A DNA stretch of 64,000 nucleotides from Dictyophora rubrovolvata (GCA_029959195.1 CP114118.1:1240001-1304000), one strand, 5' to 3'. Positions 43,497 to 55,706 are shown, counted from the stretch's first letter. Numbers and translations are program-made. The notes: generated from the sequence alone by a model not told the origin.

Positions 43497-46345
43497 AGGT
43501 GTTGATAATATGAGAGGACAAACGGACTGACGTGATTGGGCACGAACAGCGCTTACTGGATTTGTAAGAACTGTATAGGTGGGAGATAATAAATAGAATA
43601 ATTTTATGAAGTAAATCAAAATTAAATTAAACAATTAAGCGAGAGTTCAGAATAAGTTAGCGAGTGGAATTTCTGATCAAAGTGCGAAAGCAGCTCTGAG
43701 CTGCTTTTGCACTGAACTCCAACCTGAACTCCAAAACTGATTTCCGGAGAATTCTGAGAACAAATTCAAGAACAAATTCAGGAACAAATTCAGCCCGAAT
43801 TCACGTTGGAATTCACCAATGTGAAACCCCCTATTATTAATTCATCCAAACCCATGCCAGATGTCGAAATAGCATCTTTTTCTTCACCGATGGCAGCAGG
43901 TGGTGGTTATGGCCCAGATGGAGGCATCCCAGGTGGTGGCTATGGTCATGGCAATTATGGAACTAGTGAGACTTCATCCTTGTCAAACTAAAGGGGAGTT
44001 TCGCCCTGGGGTTGCGAAATTCCTGGCATCTGACGAACCCCAATCCTATCTCAGATACTTCAAGTAGACTTCATCCCTCAGATTCTCTTCATACTGTGCA
44101 TTTTTCTCCTAGCATTTGTTCCCTTCCTTTAGTAACTTTTCCTCCTATACTTCGCAAAATAATTTCTAAATCAATAAGTTCCAATACACCAATTTATTCT
44201 ACTTATACTTCGTCCCGACTGAGCAATACCCCTATTTTTTCTCTTTTCCCTACTCAGCCTGTTTCCAAGGATTCATTTATTCAGCCAGATGAGTGTTTAC
44301 ACATTATTCAACTGTGTCCACCTCGTGAAAACACATCCCAATTCACATCCTTATTTTTCATGTCAGTGGATGTTTGTAGCGGCTCCAAATCTGTCCGCCT
44401 CAAAGCCTTAGTAGATGATGGCAGTGGTTGCATTGCCATTGACTCCCATGTATGTGCTGCCTGGAAGAATATTCTAGGTACACCTGTTCCATTATACACA
44501 GCAGCAAAGTGTGCAGACAGTTCAATACTTCGATCTCTAGGACAAATACCGATCCTTATTAATGTTGCTGGAATTGCTTGCAAAATGATGGCGGAAGTCT
44601 TTGACTCCTGGGACAGTTTTGAACTCCTTCTAGGTCAATCATGGCTTAGACAAACCCGTGCTATTTATAATTATGACTCGGACATTCTTTTTTTTAATAT
44701 TTCCTCCCTCTGTCAACTTATACTATATAATTCCAACAATCTTATTCACTCTGCACATCCCCCTTTTGTCAAAAAATCTGTTATCAAAAAATTTCCCTCC
44801 CCTCTCTGTATTGATTCTTTGGTTCCTAATGGGTTGCCAGCTGGTGTCTTCTCTTTTGATAATGATGATTCATCATCTTCATCCAATACTACCTTACCAT
44901 GTTTGGAGATGTTGATTGACTCTAACTTACCAATGCCACCTCCCTTTGCACACAACCAAGACAGTTTTATAGACAATGGTTTTGTGGGTAGAGGAATCGA
45001 CGATGAATCTTTTGTTAACAATCAGCGGTCCACCTTCGAACTTCTCCAACACCTTTGCCAAGCAGGAACAGCTTACGACAGTTTTCATCCTGATAGAGTT
45101 GCAGAGATTCTCCGCGTAGTCCAAATCAGCCTAGAGAATTCCCCAGCACAAACACAACGACTCCGGACCTTGCTTTCAGAATATGCAGATGTGTTTGCTT
45201 TAGGGTTGTCAGAGGTCAAACCTGTTAAATTCATCGAACATCGCATTGATGTCGACCCCACTTTTGAATTACCCCTCCAACATGTCAAACCCCTGGTTTT
45301 GACAACATCACAACGGAACTGGCTTTACCAGTATGTGGACAAACTGTTAGCAAGTGGCATTATCATCCCAATCAATTTCGACTGTGTGAAATGCATCAAC
45401 AAAATTGTGTTAGCTCCTAAGGTTTCATACCACACTACTCGCTTATCAGATGACTTATGCATTTTGGCTAATACAGCTTGCACGAAGGCTGGCATTTGTT
45501 TACCTTTTCTGTCATTACCGTCTGACCCAGCTTTGGTCCCACATTCTTCTGACAGCACTCCAGATTCCTAGTGTCTATGCCATAATTTTCGCCCTCTCAA
45601 TCGTGCTACCCCCAACTTCCCAAACTCGGATATCCTCACTAAGCAAAATCGTTTAGGTGGCAAGGATTGGTATATTGGCTTGGACCTAGCAGCAGCCTAT
45701 CACACCTGCCCTGTTCGTAAGCAGGATTGGGGTTATCTCGCATTCCAAGTCCTAGATAGAGGTTATTTCACTTACACTAGGATACCCTTTGGCCTAACTG
45801 GTGCTGGAGCTACCTGCCAGGAAATGATCTTCGTGGCATTCAGTGATATGATTGGCAGCTTAATAGAGACCCAAATGGACGATATCTGTTCAGGTCATGA
45901 TGATTGGGAGGCACTTTTTTCGATTCTTCAGAAGGTTCTGCACTGTTGTCGACAAAGAGGCCTGTCTTTGGCCCCATCAGGGCTTCAATTATTTGTCAAA
46001 GAAATTGTCTGGTCGGGAGTGGTACTTTGCAAACGTGGTGTCTCCATTAGTCCTTCTAAAGCATCCACCATTTTAACTTGGCCTACACCGTCGACTGCTC
46101 GCAAATTATTGGGTTTTCTTAGCACTGCGTCATTCTTTAGATCATGTATTCCTGCCTTTACTGAGATGGCTGAACCTTTATACAGCCTCATTCATTCAGT
46201 TAGAGTTCCGAGATCCTCAAAGAAGGGTGCTTACAAACTAGCACTTCAGACTGCGGCTATCTCACATCTTTGGACACCAGTTCACGAAAAAGCCTTCGCA
46301 CGATTGAAAACTTCCTTGACTACTTCTCCCATCCTTAGGCTGCAT

Positions 46346-46624
46346 TGTAATGTTTTCCGTTACTTTTTAGTTAAGTCTCAATAAGCCCACCGGGCTTTAA
46401 TGTTAACAGAACAAGTGTCTGTATTAAACTAAAGCGACGATTGGTGGTTTTTTGAGAAGTGCCGTTGGCGCTTCTCGCCAACCACCCTATATACAGTTGA
46501 TTACCTAAGCTACCTACGCGACTAAGTCGCGGACTATCTACGGCGCGCCGGCGCCTGTAACTTAGAATAAAATTAAATATAAAGAGACAGTCGTCTCTGT
46601 GAGATCGTGTAACAATCCGTTACA
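46346..46624 (+). repeat. solo LTR inserted in the second Gypsy fossil
   Basis: 279 bp from TGTAATGTTTTCCGTTAC to AACAATCCGTTACA, flanked by TGCAT (46341-46345) and CGCAT (46625-46629), a duplication with one mismatch. It has a GC-rich middle (GGCGCGCCGGCGCC near 46541-46554). Homologous to 25595-25900, where most CpG sites have become TpG or CpA. Confidence 0.8.
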
Positions 46625-48810
46625 CGCATGTTCCCGGTGAACTCTTCGTTATTGGCACAGATGCATCTAGGGTTGGAGTCGCAGCCTTCTTAGCACAATG
46701 GCATCCTCATCCGTGCCCATCTCCTGATGTCCCCGAGAAAGTCCTTTACCCAATCTATTTTGCCTCGAAATTACTCCCTAGGTCATTGCGCAACGCTCAT
46801 TCCTTTATCCTCGAGCTTGCTGCAGTGAAGTTTGCGCTCGAACATTTTCACAAATTTTGTTGGGGTGAGCGGATATCGATTTTCACAGACTGCATTGCAG
46901 TGGCAAACCTTCTTCGTAATGATCAGTTGCCACCCCAACATGCGCTGTGGAAGGAAACTATTCTGAGCTACAACATTGTTGAAATGGTTCATCGACCAGG
47001 TCGAGGCAACCCAATGGATGCACTGTCTCGTTGGGGCGTCCTTGGACAACTCCGTTCCGATGGGATTCTGGAACCTGGTTGGGAGAAATCAGTCGGCTTG
47101 ATCAATGATATGTTCGTATTGTCATCCGTGCTATCTCAACCTATTTCAGACCCCCCTTCAATTCGCTCACAACAACCTCTCCAACTACCCTTATCTCCCG
47201 TCACCCTTGGAGCTATCGATTCACCCAAAATTGATGAACTCATAAAATCTTTCGAGGAAGAACCGATGCAGCACAATATTTGTCTCTGGCTATCATCGAT
47301 GACCCTGCCAGACGATCTCTCAGCTGATGCCGTCGAACGGATTAAGTCAGTCGCGGTGGAATATTTCATTGACCAAGGAAAATTGTGGTGCCTTCGTCAG
47401 CACGACGACCACGCAGTTCGGTGTGTTCCCAAAGCTGAAGGTCTCATCATCATGCAATCTCTACATCGCTCCCACGGCCACTGGGCAAGAGATATTCTGT
47501 TACTCAAAGCATCCAAGTTGTACGGCTGGCCAGGAATGAAAGCCAATGCTACTCAGGTTATCAAGTCGTGTCAGTACTGTCAACAATTTGGCCCGGCCTT
47601 TATCAACTTTCTTTTACAACCGATCTTCCGCTCTCAACCTTTTGATCTTCTTGCAGGCGATTATGTTTTCTTACCGCCGGGAAATACGGATTTTCGAAAG
47701 CTCTGATCATCGTAGATTGTATGTCTCGGTGGATATGGGGTTTTATGATCCGAGGGAATCCGACTAGTGCCACATCTGCGAAAGCCCTACGGTCTATCTC
47801 TGAAGGTTATTTCCCCCCGAAGGCTCTATTATCCGACAATGCAACGCATTTTCGCGGACCCAAAATGGAGCAAGTTTGCCGAGAGTTTTTAACAACACAT
47901 TTATTCTCATCGGAATACGTTTCTCATACGAACGGTCTGATAGAACGGGAAATCCAGATAGTGCTTCGCACCTTGAGACGTCTTTGCATTTCGTCAACTC
48001 CCGACAACGCTGGTAAAGTTTTCTCTCACTGGCCAGACATCTTCGAGAAAGCTATTGCTTACATCAATTCTCGCATCACACCCATACTTGGCACGTCTCC
48101 CCGTTCCATTCTTTTTGGTCGTACCCAAAACGACCTCGGATTATCAGCATTATTGAATGTTAACCCTGATGCCGCGATGCGCTATGTTTTCCTTGATCAA
48201 GACTGAGACGAAGCATCAAGGGTATTTGCTGAGTATCAGTCACGTTTGAAATTCTATTTCGACAAGCAAGCGAGACCAGCGGAATTTTCGAAAGGAGATT
48301 TAGTCCTAGTTTACAACTCTAGTTTAAAGAACAACATGGAATCGAAGTTCAAATTATCTCCACCCTGGTTTGGTCCTTTCATTGTCCATGAGCGTATCAA
48401 TAACACTTATCGGCTCCGTTCCCTCGCCGGCGATCTCACGACTGGGAAATTCCACGCTGTTCGTCTCAAAAAGTTCATCCCAGATGAGACTACCGCTCCA
48501 CCTTTAGATGTTCCCCTCTCTGCTTTTCCGATAGTTGACGACTCATTCATTGATACTTTGGAGGACGAGGACATATCTGACTTCTTAGCTGCATGCTCCA
48601 CAGACTCCACCCCCGAAGAGGAAAATTCCCCTCCAAACAACGTTCCCGATGTAGCCGAGTCCCTTGTTATCCCTTTAGCCCACAGACGATCACTGAGAGC
48701 AGCGGCGCAGCATCATCAATTTATACCTCCTCGATAATGCTTTCACTCATTCGTTCTTCACATTCTTTCAACCGCCTATAGATTCTGCTTTTTAGTCTTT
48801 TATAAAGGGG

Positions 48811-48941
48811 TGTGTAGAAGTCAGTAGCGACTACCCTTCCTGTAGATTACGTACACAGGTCACACGGGCGAATAGAGTCATCCTTCCTGCTCCTGACTTT
48901 CACACTATCCGTGCCTGCAAGTATCTTTTGCGCATTTTGAC
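48811..48941 (+). repeat. probable 3' LTR remnant of the second Gypsy fossil
   Basis: Follows an AAAGGGG purine tract, begins TGTGTAGAAGTC and could end at TTTTGACA (48941). The end is uncertain and no partner LTR is in the window. It lies about 165 bp upstream of the taspase-like start codon. Confidence 0.45.
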
Positions 48942-49105
48942 ATGGGACTCGGAAGTGACCTTGCGGAGCAAGGTGATTGGCTGCTGGCTCAAACCGTGGG
49001 CGGCAGTGGTGGCTTATGTCGTGGGAACCCGATCAAACTTGCTGTGCCTTTAGCATTTAGTCCACAAGCTTTGGTCTCTGCCGCCTGTCGGCTCTCGCCT
49101 ACCTC

Positions 49106-50766
49106 ATGAGCTTTTATGTCGTGGTTCACGGAGGTGCCGGATTCCATTCGTATGAAAGTGAAAAAGATGTATTGAAATCCCTCAAAAAGTTGAGTTTTCC
49201 AGCTTAAGTTTTTGCACTTTCCTAATTGGTCTGGCAGAGCCTGCTCGAAAGCCTTGTTATTGCTCGAACAGGGAGCGACATCCCTCGATGCTGTTGAAAA
49301 AGCCATTGAAACCTTGGAAGACGCAGAACCATTGAATGCCGGTAGGTTCCTTATCCTCGTTTTTGCTGGGCTTTTTGGAACATGTAACACTGCCATGGTT
49401 TTGCGTTAGGATATGGTTCGAATCTTACAGAATCCGGCACAGTCGAATGTGACGCCACCATTATGGACGGTTTACAAAATTTCGGAAGCGTAGGGGCTTT
49501 GTCTGGTATCAATCGGGCTCTGTCAGCACTTAGATATACTTTCTTATGATCAAACTTTATCAGGAATTCCCAATCCTATCACCGTAGCCAGGCTTATCCT
49601 CAGCCACTCTTTGAACAATGACGCATTGGGGAGACTCCCTCCAATGTATGTGATATGATACATATGTGATTATAATAGTTAATGTGTCAACATAGGACAC
49701 TGGTCGGGAAAGGTGCTTATGATTTTGCCGTTTCCAAGAACCTCGCTACCGTAGATCCTAAAATGTTGGTATCTCCTCGAGCTGAAAGAGATTGGAATTA
49801 TTGGAAGGGAAGAATTAATCAATCCCTTTGCCAAAATGAACAACCACTGGCGCAGGCTTCACTGGTACATGATACTGTTGGCGCCGTTGCCTTTGATAGT
49901 AACGGCCATGTGGCTGCAGGAGTTTCCAGGTAACAGTCCATATATTGGCCCTCGTGTGTTTCCGCGAACGAAAAACTGAGCCCAAATTCTTACAGCGGCG
50001 GTATTCTTCATAAGATGACAGGAAGACTCGGCGAGGTGTCGTGATACATTTCTAAATTCGTCTTAGTAAGGCTAGTGGTGACCTCGTGTCCCTTAGGCTT
50101 CTATATTTGGTGCTGGGTGTTGGGCAGACAGTGCGCGTCGCATCGCATGTAGCGTGACAGGTGGTTTTGAGATTTTTCATTCATTTTTGTATTTGTGAAC
50201 CTTTGCGGAAGGTACTGGAGAAGCTATAATCCGACTTAATTTGGCCCGCAAATTATGTGAAACACTGGTTTTGGCTGATAAGCCTGAAGAAGCCCTCGTC
50301 AAGATACTCGACAATGAACTTGCTGGTCTGTCTCAAATTTCAGTTATTAGCGATACGACTCAAATCCTGTAAAGGCCCATATTCAAGAATTAATTGTTCT
50401 ACCAGCGCGGGCGCCGTTTTGCTCAGCAGGGAACCCGACGAAGACGGTGAGTAACTCGTTCTTGAGCTCTCAAAAATTGATTATTTTTTTTTTTCAATCA
50501 TAGTTAGACTCTGGTGCATTTTCAATGCTCCAAGCATGGCGATTGGATATGCTTCTTCTGAAAACCCGCGACCTCAGGTCGGATTCGATTTTCTGACTGT
50601 TCACCGTATGACTGACATTTTTTTTCTAGAGCGTGATTTTGCGTCGAGATAGTCAATACAGGCTTGCCGATGAAAAAGGATGCAAACTTTCGTGTTTTCT
50701 CACAGTAATTCCTTGGTGCAGAATGTGAAGGTCATTTGGTTAGTTTTGTCATATACCCCGTGTTAA
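49106..50766 (+). CDS. taspase-1 / asparaginase-type Ntn hydrolase (threonine aspartase-like)
   Basis: Type-2 asparaginase superfamily member. The precursor cleaves itself before a Thr, which then acts as nucleophile; taspase-1 members cut proteins after Asp. Blocks: MSFYVVVHGGAGFHSYESEK (start at 49106), ACSKALLLLEQGATSLDAVE, EDAEPLNAGYGSNLTESGTV, ECDATIMDGLQNFGSVGAL, IPNPITVARLILSHS, LVGKGAYDFAVSKNLATVDP, then LVHDTVGAVAFDSNGHVAAG (autoprocessing site D-T, near 49865-49920), SSGGILHKMTGRLGEASIFG, AGCWADSARRIACSVTGTGE, and a C-terminal FNAPSMAIGYASSENPRPQS that resembles the taspase SMCVGYMSAQ block more than plain asparaginase. About eight introns. The last exons after 50640 are tentative. 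Its promoter region abuts the Gypsy LTR remnant. Confidence 0.82.
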
Positions 50767-51264
50767 GAACATCCATGAATGATTTCCCCGAAGATATCAC
50801 ATCTTACATTTTAAGCGGGTTTTTTTTATGAATTTGAGACGTATACGCAGGGTCGCGTGATTTGATTCAATTGTGATCCTTTTGAAGTAGTTTTGCCGTA
50901 GAAGGGTTCCGAATTCTAAACAGGCAAAAAAAAATTATCGAATTTCAGGTATAGTAGGGAACTGAACTAGGCTTTCTTCTGTGACTCAGCTGACGGCCCG
51001 TTAGGACCGAATATCGCATTGTTTGAACGCACACTTCTTCGGAATAATTACAAGCGATAGGAAGCAAATCGACAAGTCCTGGACATCATGCGGTGGAAGG
51101 AGAGCACCTTGACGTGAGTCCGTTGCATCGTCGGACTCTTGTGACGGTGTATATCCAACATATATTTTTAGAACAAGGATATTTAATGGTTGTGAGGAAT
51201 TACACTTCCAATAGTCCTAGTGTTCATCAGAGACGATTCGTGTCCTGTACTTCACCTGTACACC
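50767..51264. other. intergenic, nothing recognised
   Basis: 498 bp with no supported gene; probable promoter of the secreted beta-propeller gene. Confidence 0.4.
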
Positions 51265-52881
51265 ATGAAGTTCAATCACTATCTTGGTGTCATCCTGTCC
51301 CTGTTGGCTGTCGTATTAACAAGTCCTTTTCAGCAGCAGGCCACGGCATCTAATCCTACCAACGTATCTGTAGCGGGTGCCGCATTCTGTAAGCGTTGAA
51401 ACAGAGCTTGATCTAGTTTATTCAATTATTACAGTTCTTACCAATCAACCAGAAGGAAACTTCATTATCAGCAATGCTATCGGCACAAATGGAACTTTGA
51501 CTTACGGACAGGCAATTTGGGCCGGTGGTCACGGTAAAAGCTCTCTATCAATCTCTAAAGAAAATTATTGATATGCATTCACGTCCAGGTCAACATGGAA
51601 ATTCCACTGGGCCTGACGGACTATTCTCTCAAGGATCCATACAAGTCGTAAAGAGCCGCGTTTTCACAGTAAATGTACAATTTTTATAGTTGTAATGCTG
51701 TTACGTTATTTTAAAGACAGCTTCTTTATAGCCCGGATCCAATACTGTTGTCATGTTCGATATAAGCCAAGAAGACCCTACCCATCTAACGATGGTAGGC
51801 GAGCCTGTCAGCTCTGGCGGCGATTTCCCTGTTTCGGTTACTGTATCTAAGCACACAGGCCAGGTCTGTGTATTGAATGGAGGTAGGATCAACGGTGTAA
51901 AGTAAAAAATCAAACTTTGCTGGCAAAATAAATCACCTCTGATTTTCCTTTCCTTTAGCTGTTATAAACAAGACGATGTATTCGGCCTAGTCTCCATACA
52001 AAACACTCAACGGTACCTTGGCCTTGATCTCTCCACCCCCCCATCTGGTCCTGAAAATTCGGTTTCACAAGTTTTATTCAATGAGGATGGGACGTTGCTT
52101 TTTGTGACTGTTAAAGGTTCTCCTACTAATCCGGGTTTTATTGCCTCATGGGACGTCGATCGCTCTACCGGCGCCTTATCCAAGGATCCCATTCGTTCTA
52201 CACCACCTCAAGGGGGAGCACTTCCCTTTGGCATGACTCTAATACCGGGGAAAAATGCTGTCGTCGCGACAGATCCAGGCTTAGGTTTCGATGTCTTTGA
52301 CTTTGATAGTTTAACGTCTACTGGCGCACGGAGTACAGGTACTGCTGTCAACGGAGAACAGGCTGTTTGCTGGGTCGTCCACAGCAAAAAAACTGGTAAT
52401 TTTTATATGACGGTGGGTACCATTGATGCTGGCTGTCCTGATAAGTAGTAAGATGAGGCATAGGACGCCGGAACATCACTTGTCACAGAGGTTCATATCA
52501 ACAGCAATCTTCAAAGTACAATTGTTCAACAGTACCCTCAAGGAGGTAATGCGTCAATCCTCGATGATGCAATTGCTACTGTTAGAGGTCAAGAGTAGGT
52601 GAAAGTCCTCTCGCTGTAAAGCTATGGCGTGAAACCCATCTGTAGCTTTTTATACGTTCTGGCGGTTGGGACGAAATCCATCAATGTTATGACTCTCGAG
52701 AAGGCCGGGGAAGCAGCTCCTTTGCAGAAGCTTAATTTCGAGAATGAGATTCAGGATAGTGTGATTTCAGGTATGTTCTTACTAGCTCTCAAAAAATCAA
52801 TCTTGTGCGCTCATTCATTGAAACTAAGGGAACTTTGACTTCGATAACTTACAAGGACTTGCTGTTTACGTACACCAATAA
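51265..52881 (+). CDS. secreted 3-carboxymuconate cyclase-like beta-propeller protein
   Basis: A secreted seven-bladed-propeller protein of the type annotated as 3-carboxy-cis,cis-muconate cyclase-like in mushrooms; the true substrate is unknown. Start MKFNHYLGVILSLLAVVLTS is a clear signal peptide. After the first intron: FLTNQPEGNFIISNAIGTNG, GQAIWAGGHGQHGNSTGPDG, LFSQGSIQVVKSRVFTPGSN, TVVMFDISQEDPTHLTMVGE, GGDFPVSVTVSKHTGQVCVL, YLGLDLSTPPSGPENSVSQV, LFVTVKGSPTNPGFIASWDV, STPPQGGALPFGMTLIPGKN, ATDPGLGFDVFDFDSL, and a last exon ending NLQGLAVYVHQ with TAA at 52879-52881. About seven introns; all blades I followed remain open. It ends 53 bp from the convergent IWS1 gene. Confidence 0.82.
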
Positions 52882-52934
52882 GTGGAGAACAACAAAATAT
52901 CTAACACAGTTTGTATATAGGAGAGCCCTGCAAA

Positions 52935-54311
52935 TTATTTCCCCCCTTTTTGATTCTGTGCAATACGCCTTGTCAATGCTCTGAGACGTTCAGCGTTATG
53001 TTTTCTTCGTGCTACGTCCTGGTCAACACTCGGGTTAGATTTAACACCAGCGAGGGGACGAGGAGCGACAGTGTATGTGTCCAGAACAGCCTGTGGAATG
53101 CTAACTGCATTTTTGCGCACACGACTTCGCTCGCTCTCCTGGCGACCACGAGCTAAAATGGTGTTAAGCCGTTCCGTTTGTCTGATCGGGGCGTCTGGAT
53201 CATCAGGAGCTAGAGGAATATGACGATCCCGCTAAACCAAATCTAATAAACATATGACATATAGAGCTAGTGAAATACCACTCACGTAAGAGGCAGAGCG
53301 CTTAATAATGGGTCGCGACCAAACAGAGACAAGAGCAGCTGCTTGCCGTTGAATAGCCGATGTAACGCGCTTACACTTCGTATAGAACAAGACTATACGA
53401 CCGAGCTGAGAATCCTTCAAGGTATTGGTGTCGATGTACATCTTTCCTAGGATGTCAAAAAAAGCGGTTTGGATGTTAAGAGCAGGTAACGACTTGTCAG
53501 GAAGGGGTTCAAGCCAACGCCGTACTCCTTCGAGAAGATTGTTGTCGATAATTGACTGGGCATAACCATTCCTGATGAAATAAGTTATTGCACTGTTCTT
53601 AAACCGAACGGCTCAGGAAAGAACATACTTTTGAAGGATTTCCACAACTTGCGGTAACATCTTAAGTTTAGACGTAGCTGGGAGACGCTCTCTGTTAGAT
53701 GCTATGTCTTCCTCAGCGGCTAGAATCATAGTCTCCTTCAGTCGAGAAACTTCCTCATCTGCAAAACGATCTAATACATCTTCCTCGGCGTCCTTTTTGC
53801 GCTTTTTAGGCCGAATTCCTTTCTTGGTTTTTAGGATTGACTCGATCTTAAGATCCATTTGAGCTTTGCGAGCTAGTCAAAATAGTTGTTAGGGTGGCAT
53901 AAAATAGTAACCAAAACATAACGATGCTCACCTGTTTCTGGGTCCATCTCTTCAATATTAAGTTCTGTTCGTACTTTACGTTTACGTTTGTGAGAAGTGC
54001 GTTGAACCTCTTCCAACCTCTTCTTTCTAGGTTTATCATGTCTTTCTTGTTGATAGTCCTCTCCTGATTCATTAGCAGACTCCTCGTCCTGTTGAAGCCG
54101 GCGAACGGGTTCTGTATAATCGTGAAAGAACAGATTGCAACAGGGCCATGACGGTGCAGTATACCTTCAAAATCTGAAAGCTCGGAGTCGGAACCACCGA
54201 AAATTTCGCGCTCAATATTCTTGCTCTAATAGGCAACGTTAGGTATGGTACAAAACCTTTTTAAAAACCATGAAATTCAAATTCAACAATCAGACCTACC
54301 TGGTATGCCAT
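52935..54311 (-). CDS. IWS1: IWS1/SPN1 transcription elongation factor
   Basis: Nuclear partner of Spt6 that travels with RNA polymerase II. A tiny first exon MAYQ starts at 54311, followed by acidic and basic low-complexity exons (about 54235-53860), then [60 protein letters not shown] and the TFIIS N-terminal (LW) domain: [73 protein letters not shown] (53480-53290). The C-terminal exon ends [14 protein letters not shown]. The order and the [14 protein letters not shown] signature fit IWS1 exactly. It shares a 104 bp divergent promoter with the YIP4-like gene. Confidence 0.92.
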
Positions 54312-54415
54312 GGTTTGTGGCGAGGATAGGATGGATGTTCAGTGTGACAACAAGCCAAAGTCACACAGTAGGTGTTCCTACCGTCTGGCCTTGAAGCCGG
54401 GAGCGTTAAATAAGA
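54312..54415. promoter_or_regulatory. 104-bp divergent intergenic region (IWS1 / YIP4-like)
   Basis: Only 104 bp separate the two start codons, so the promoters must overlap or be bidirectional. No TATA box is visible; promoter role is inferred from position. Confidence 0.5.
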
Positions 54416-55706
54416 ATGTCAAACCTCAGTCCATCCAAGTATATCGCCGCAGGTGCTTCAAAACTTCCGGATAGGTCATATTATCTTCGCACTAATGTGG
54501 TATCTTTCTTGCAGACGACGACGATTTCGATGAGGAATCAATGCCTGCATTCTCCCAGCCAGTCCTTACACCGATTGAAACAATTGACAAAGGCATTGAG
54601 GAAATGCAACCATCCCCAGCCAATGCGCGACTGTCCGGAAATATAAGGACCTCATTACCGTCATTGAATAATACCAAAAAGACTGTTGGCGGGTTACGGG
54701 TTGAAACGAGGTGAATCCCTTCTTTCTTAAGGCTCTGTGAATATAAAATATTCCGTGTAGATACTCCGGGGTTGATACCTTAGACGAACCTGTTACAGCT
54801 ACTATCGTAACGCTACTAAGTTTCCAAACTTATATATACATACGTTCATGACCTCCCGCTACAGGTACGGGATTTACTATCCATATATACGAAACTTGTG
54901 CAAGTGTTGTATCCCAAGCGTACTGGAAGTAGTCGTGAAGTCCTGAGGTAGTTTTCTGCTATACGTTTTTCTGTTTATTCAAATCTATTGAATATGCGGG
55001 TTTAGAGATTGGGATCTCTGGGGGCCATTGATACTATGTCTTCTGTTAGGTATCATGCTCAGCATCAACGTAAGTAACATTTAGTGATTTTTGCCTTCAG
55101 TTATCCATCATCATTTTGCAGGCACCCCCTAGTCAATCTCTAGGCGTATTTACTGGTGTGGTTGTGATTGTATCTGTCGGTTCCTTAGTCGTCACTGTCC
55201 AGGCTAAGGTCTGTTTATCTCGGGGGGGGAGGGGGTTTTTTTTTTTTTCCTTTGACTAAACATCCGACGTCATGTAGTTACTGGGTGGCAGAGTGTGAGT
55301 TGTGTAGCGTAGGAAGGGAATACCAACAACTGACTGTTATAAGGTCTTTTTTTCAGGCCCTCTGTGCTTTAGGCTATTGCGTTGCACCTCTGAATATTGC
55401 GGCTTTAATTGCCTGCTTTGTGCGTAAACTCTGGATTCGTGCGCCAGTTACTATGCTGGCCTGGACTTGGTGCTGTTGGGGTAAGTCCTACTGACCAAGG
55501 TAATGGTTCTCCACTGCATACCCAGTTTCTTAAATAGCTTCCGTCAACTTCCTCGATGGCACAAAAATAGACCCACAACGTATACTTTTGGCTGTGTATC
55601 CTCTGCTGTAAGTGATTTTTGTCATTCTCTGTCCTCTCCTGGAGGCTAAACTACCTATTGAAGTATGTTTTACTTCATTCTCGCTTGGATGATTATGATT
55701 GAATAA
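54416..55706 (+). CDS. Yip1-domain Golgi protein, YIP4/YIPF6-like
   Basis: Five-helix membrane protein of Golgi/ER vesicles that works with Yip1-family partners and Rab GTPases. Exon 1 MSNLSPSKYIAA joins after a 62-nt intron to the acidic DDDDFDEESMPAFSQPVLTP. Conserved block SGVDTLDEPVTATI / VRDLLSIYTKLVQVLYPKRT (54765-54945) precedes the membrane part: RDWDLWGPLILCLLLGIMLS, SQSLGVFTGVVVIVSVGSLV, SFFQALCALGYCVAPLNIAA, LIACFVRKLWIRAPVTMLAW, SVNFLDGTKIDPQRILLAVY and MFYFILAWMIMIE, TAA at 55704-55706. Nine or so introns, including one with an odd G-run then T-run (about 55221-55250). It ends 23 bp from the convergent gene. Confidence 0.9.

Larger units (their letters stand above)
40190..43831. 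mobile_element. PIF/Harbinger DNA transposon, complete-looking, two genes
   Basis: 3642 bp bounded by inverted GGGGGTTTCACRTTGGTGAA ends (40190 on the left, 43831 on the right in reverse complement) and flanked on both sides by TATTA (40185-40189 and 43832-43836). It carries the two proteins usual for the superfamily: a DDE nuclease on plus and a SANT/Myb-like DNA-binding protein on minus, arranged tail to tail with overlapping stop codons. The flanking duplication is 5 bp as read here, or ATT if the ends are taken as AGGGGG; the family norm is 3 bp (TWA). Confidence 0.88.
43837..48950 (+). mobile_element. second Ty3/Gypsy retroelement fossil
   Basis: LTR retrotransposon remnant in plus orientation. 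Parts: a Gly-rich segment (43870-43990), aspartic protease (about 44360-44660, VDDGSGCIAIDSH with the D-x-G-S/T-type site), reverse transcriptase (about 45070-46340), RNase H (about 46640-47040, with FTDCIAVANLL), integrase zinc finger (about 47450-47590), integrase core (about 47700-48200) and a C-terminal module (48240-48737). No chromodomain was seen, unlike the 18.6 kb element. It is broken at several places and carries two insertions: the Harbinger element on its left and a solo LTR at 46346-46624. A purine tract before TGTGTAGAAG at 48811 marks the start of its 3' LTR remnant. CpG content is higher than in the repeats to the left, so it seems the younger of the two. Confidence 0.88.
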
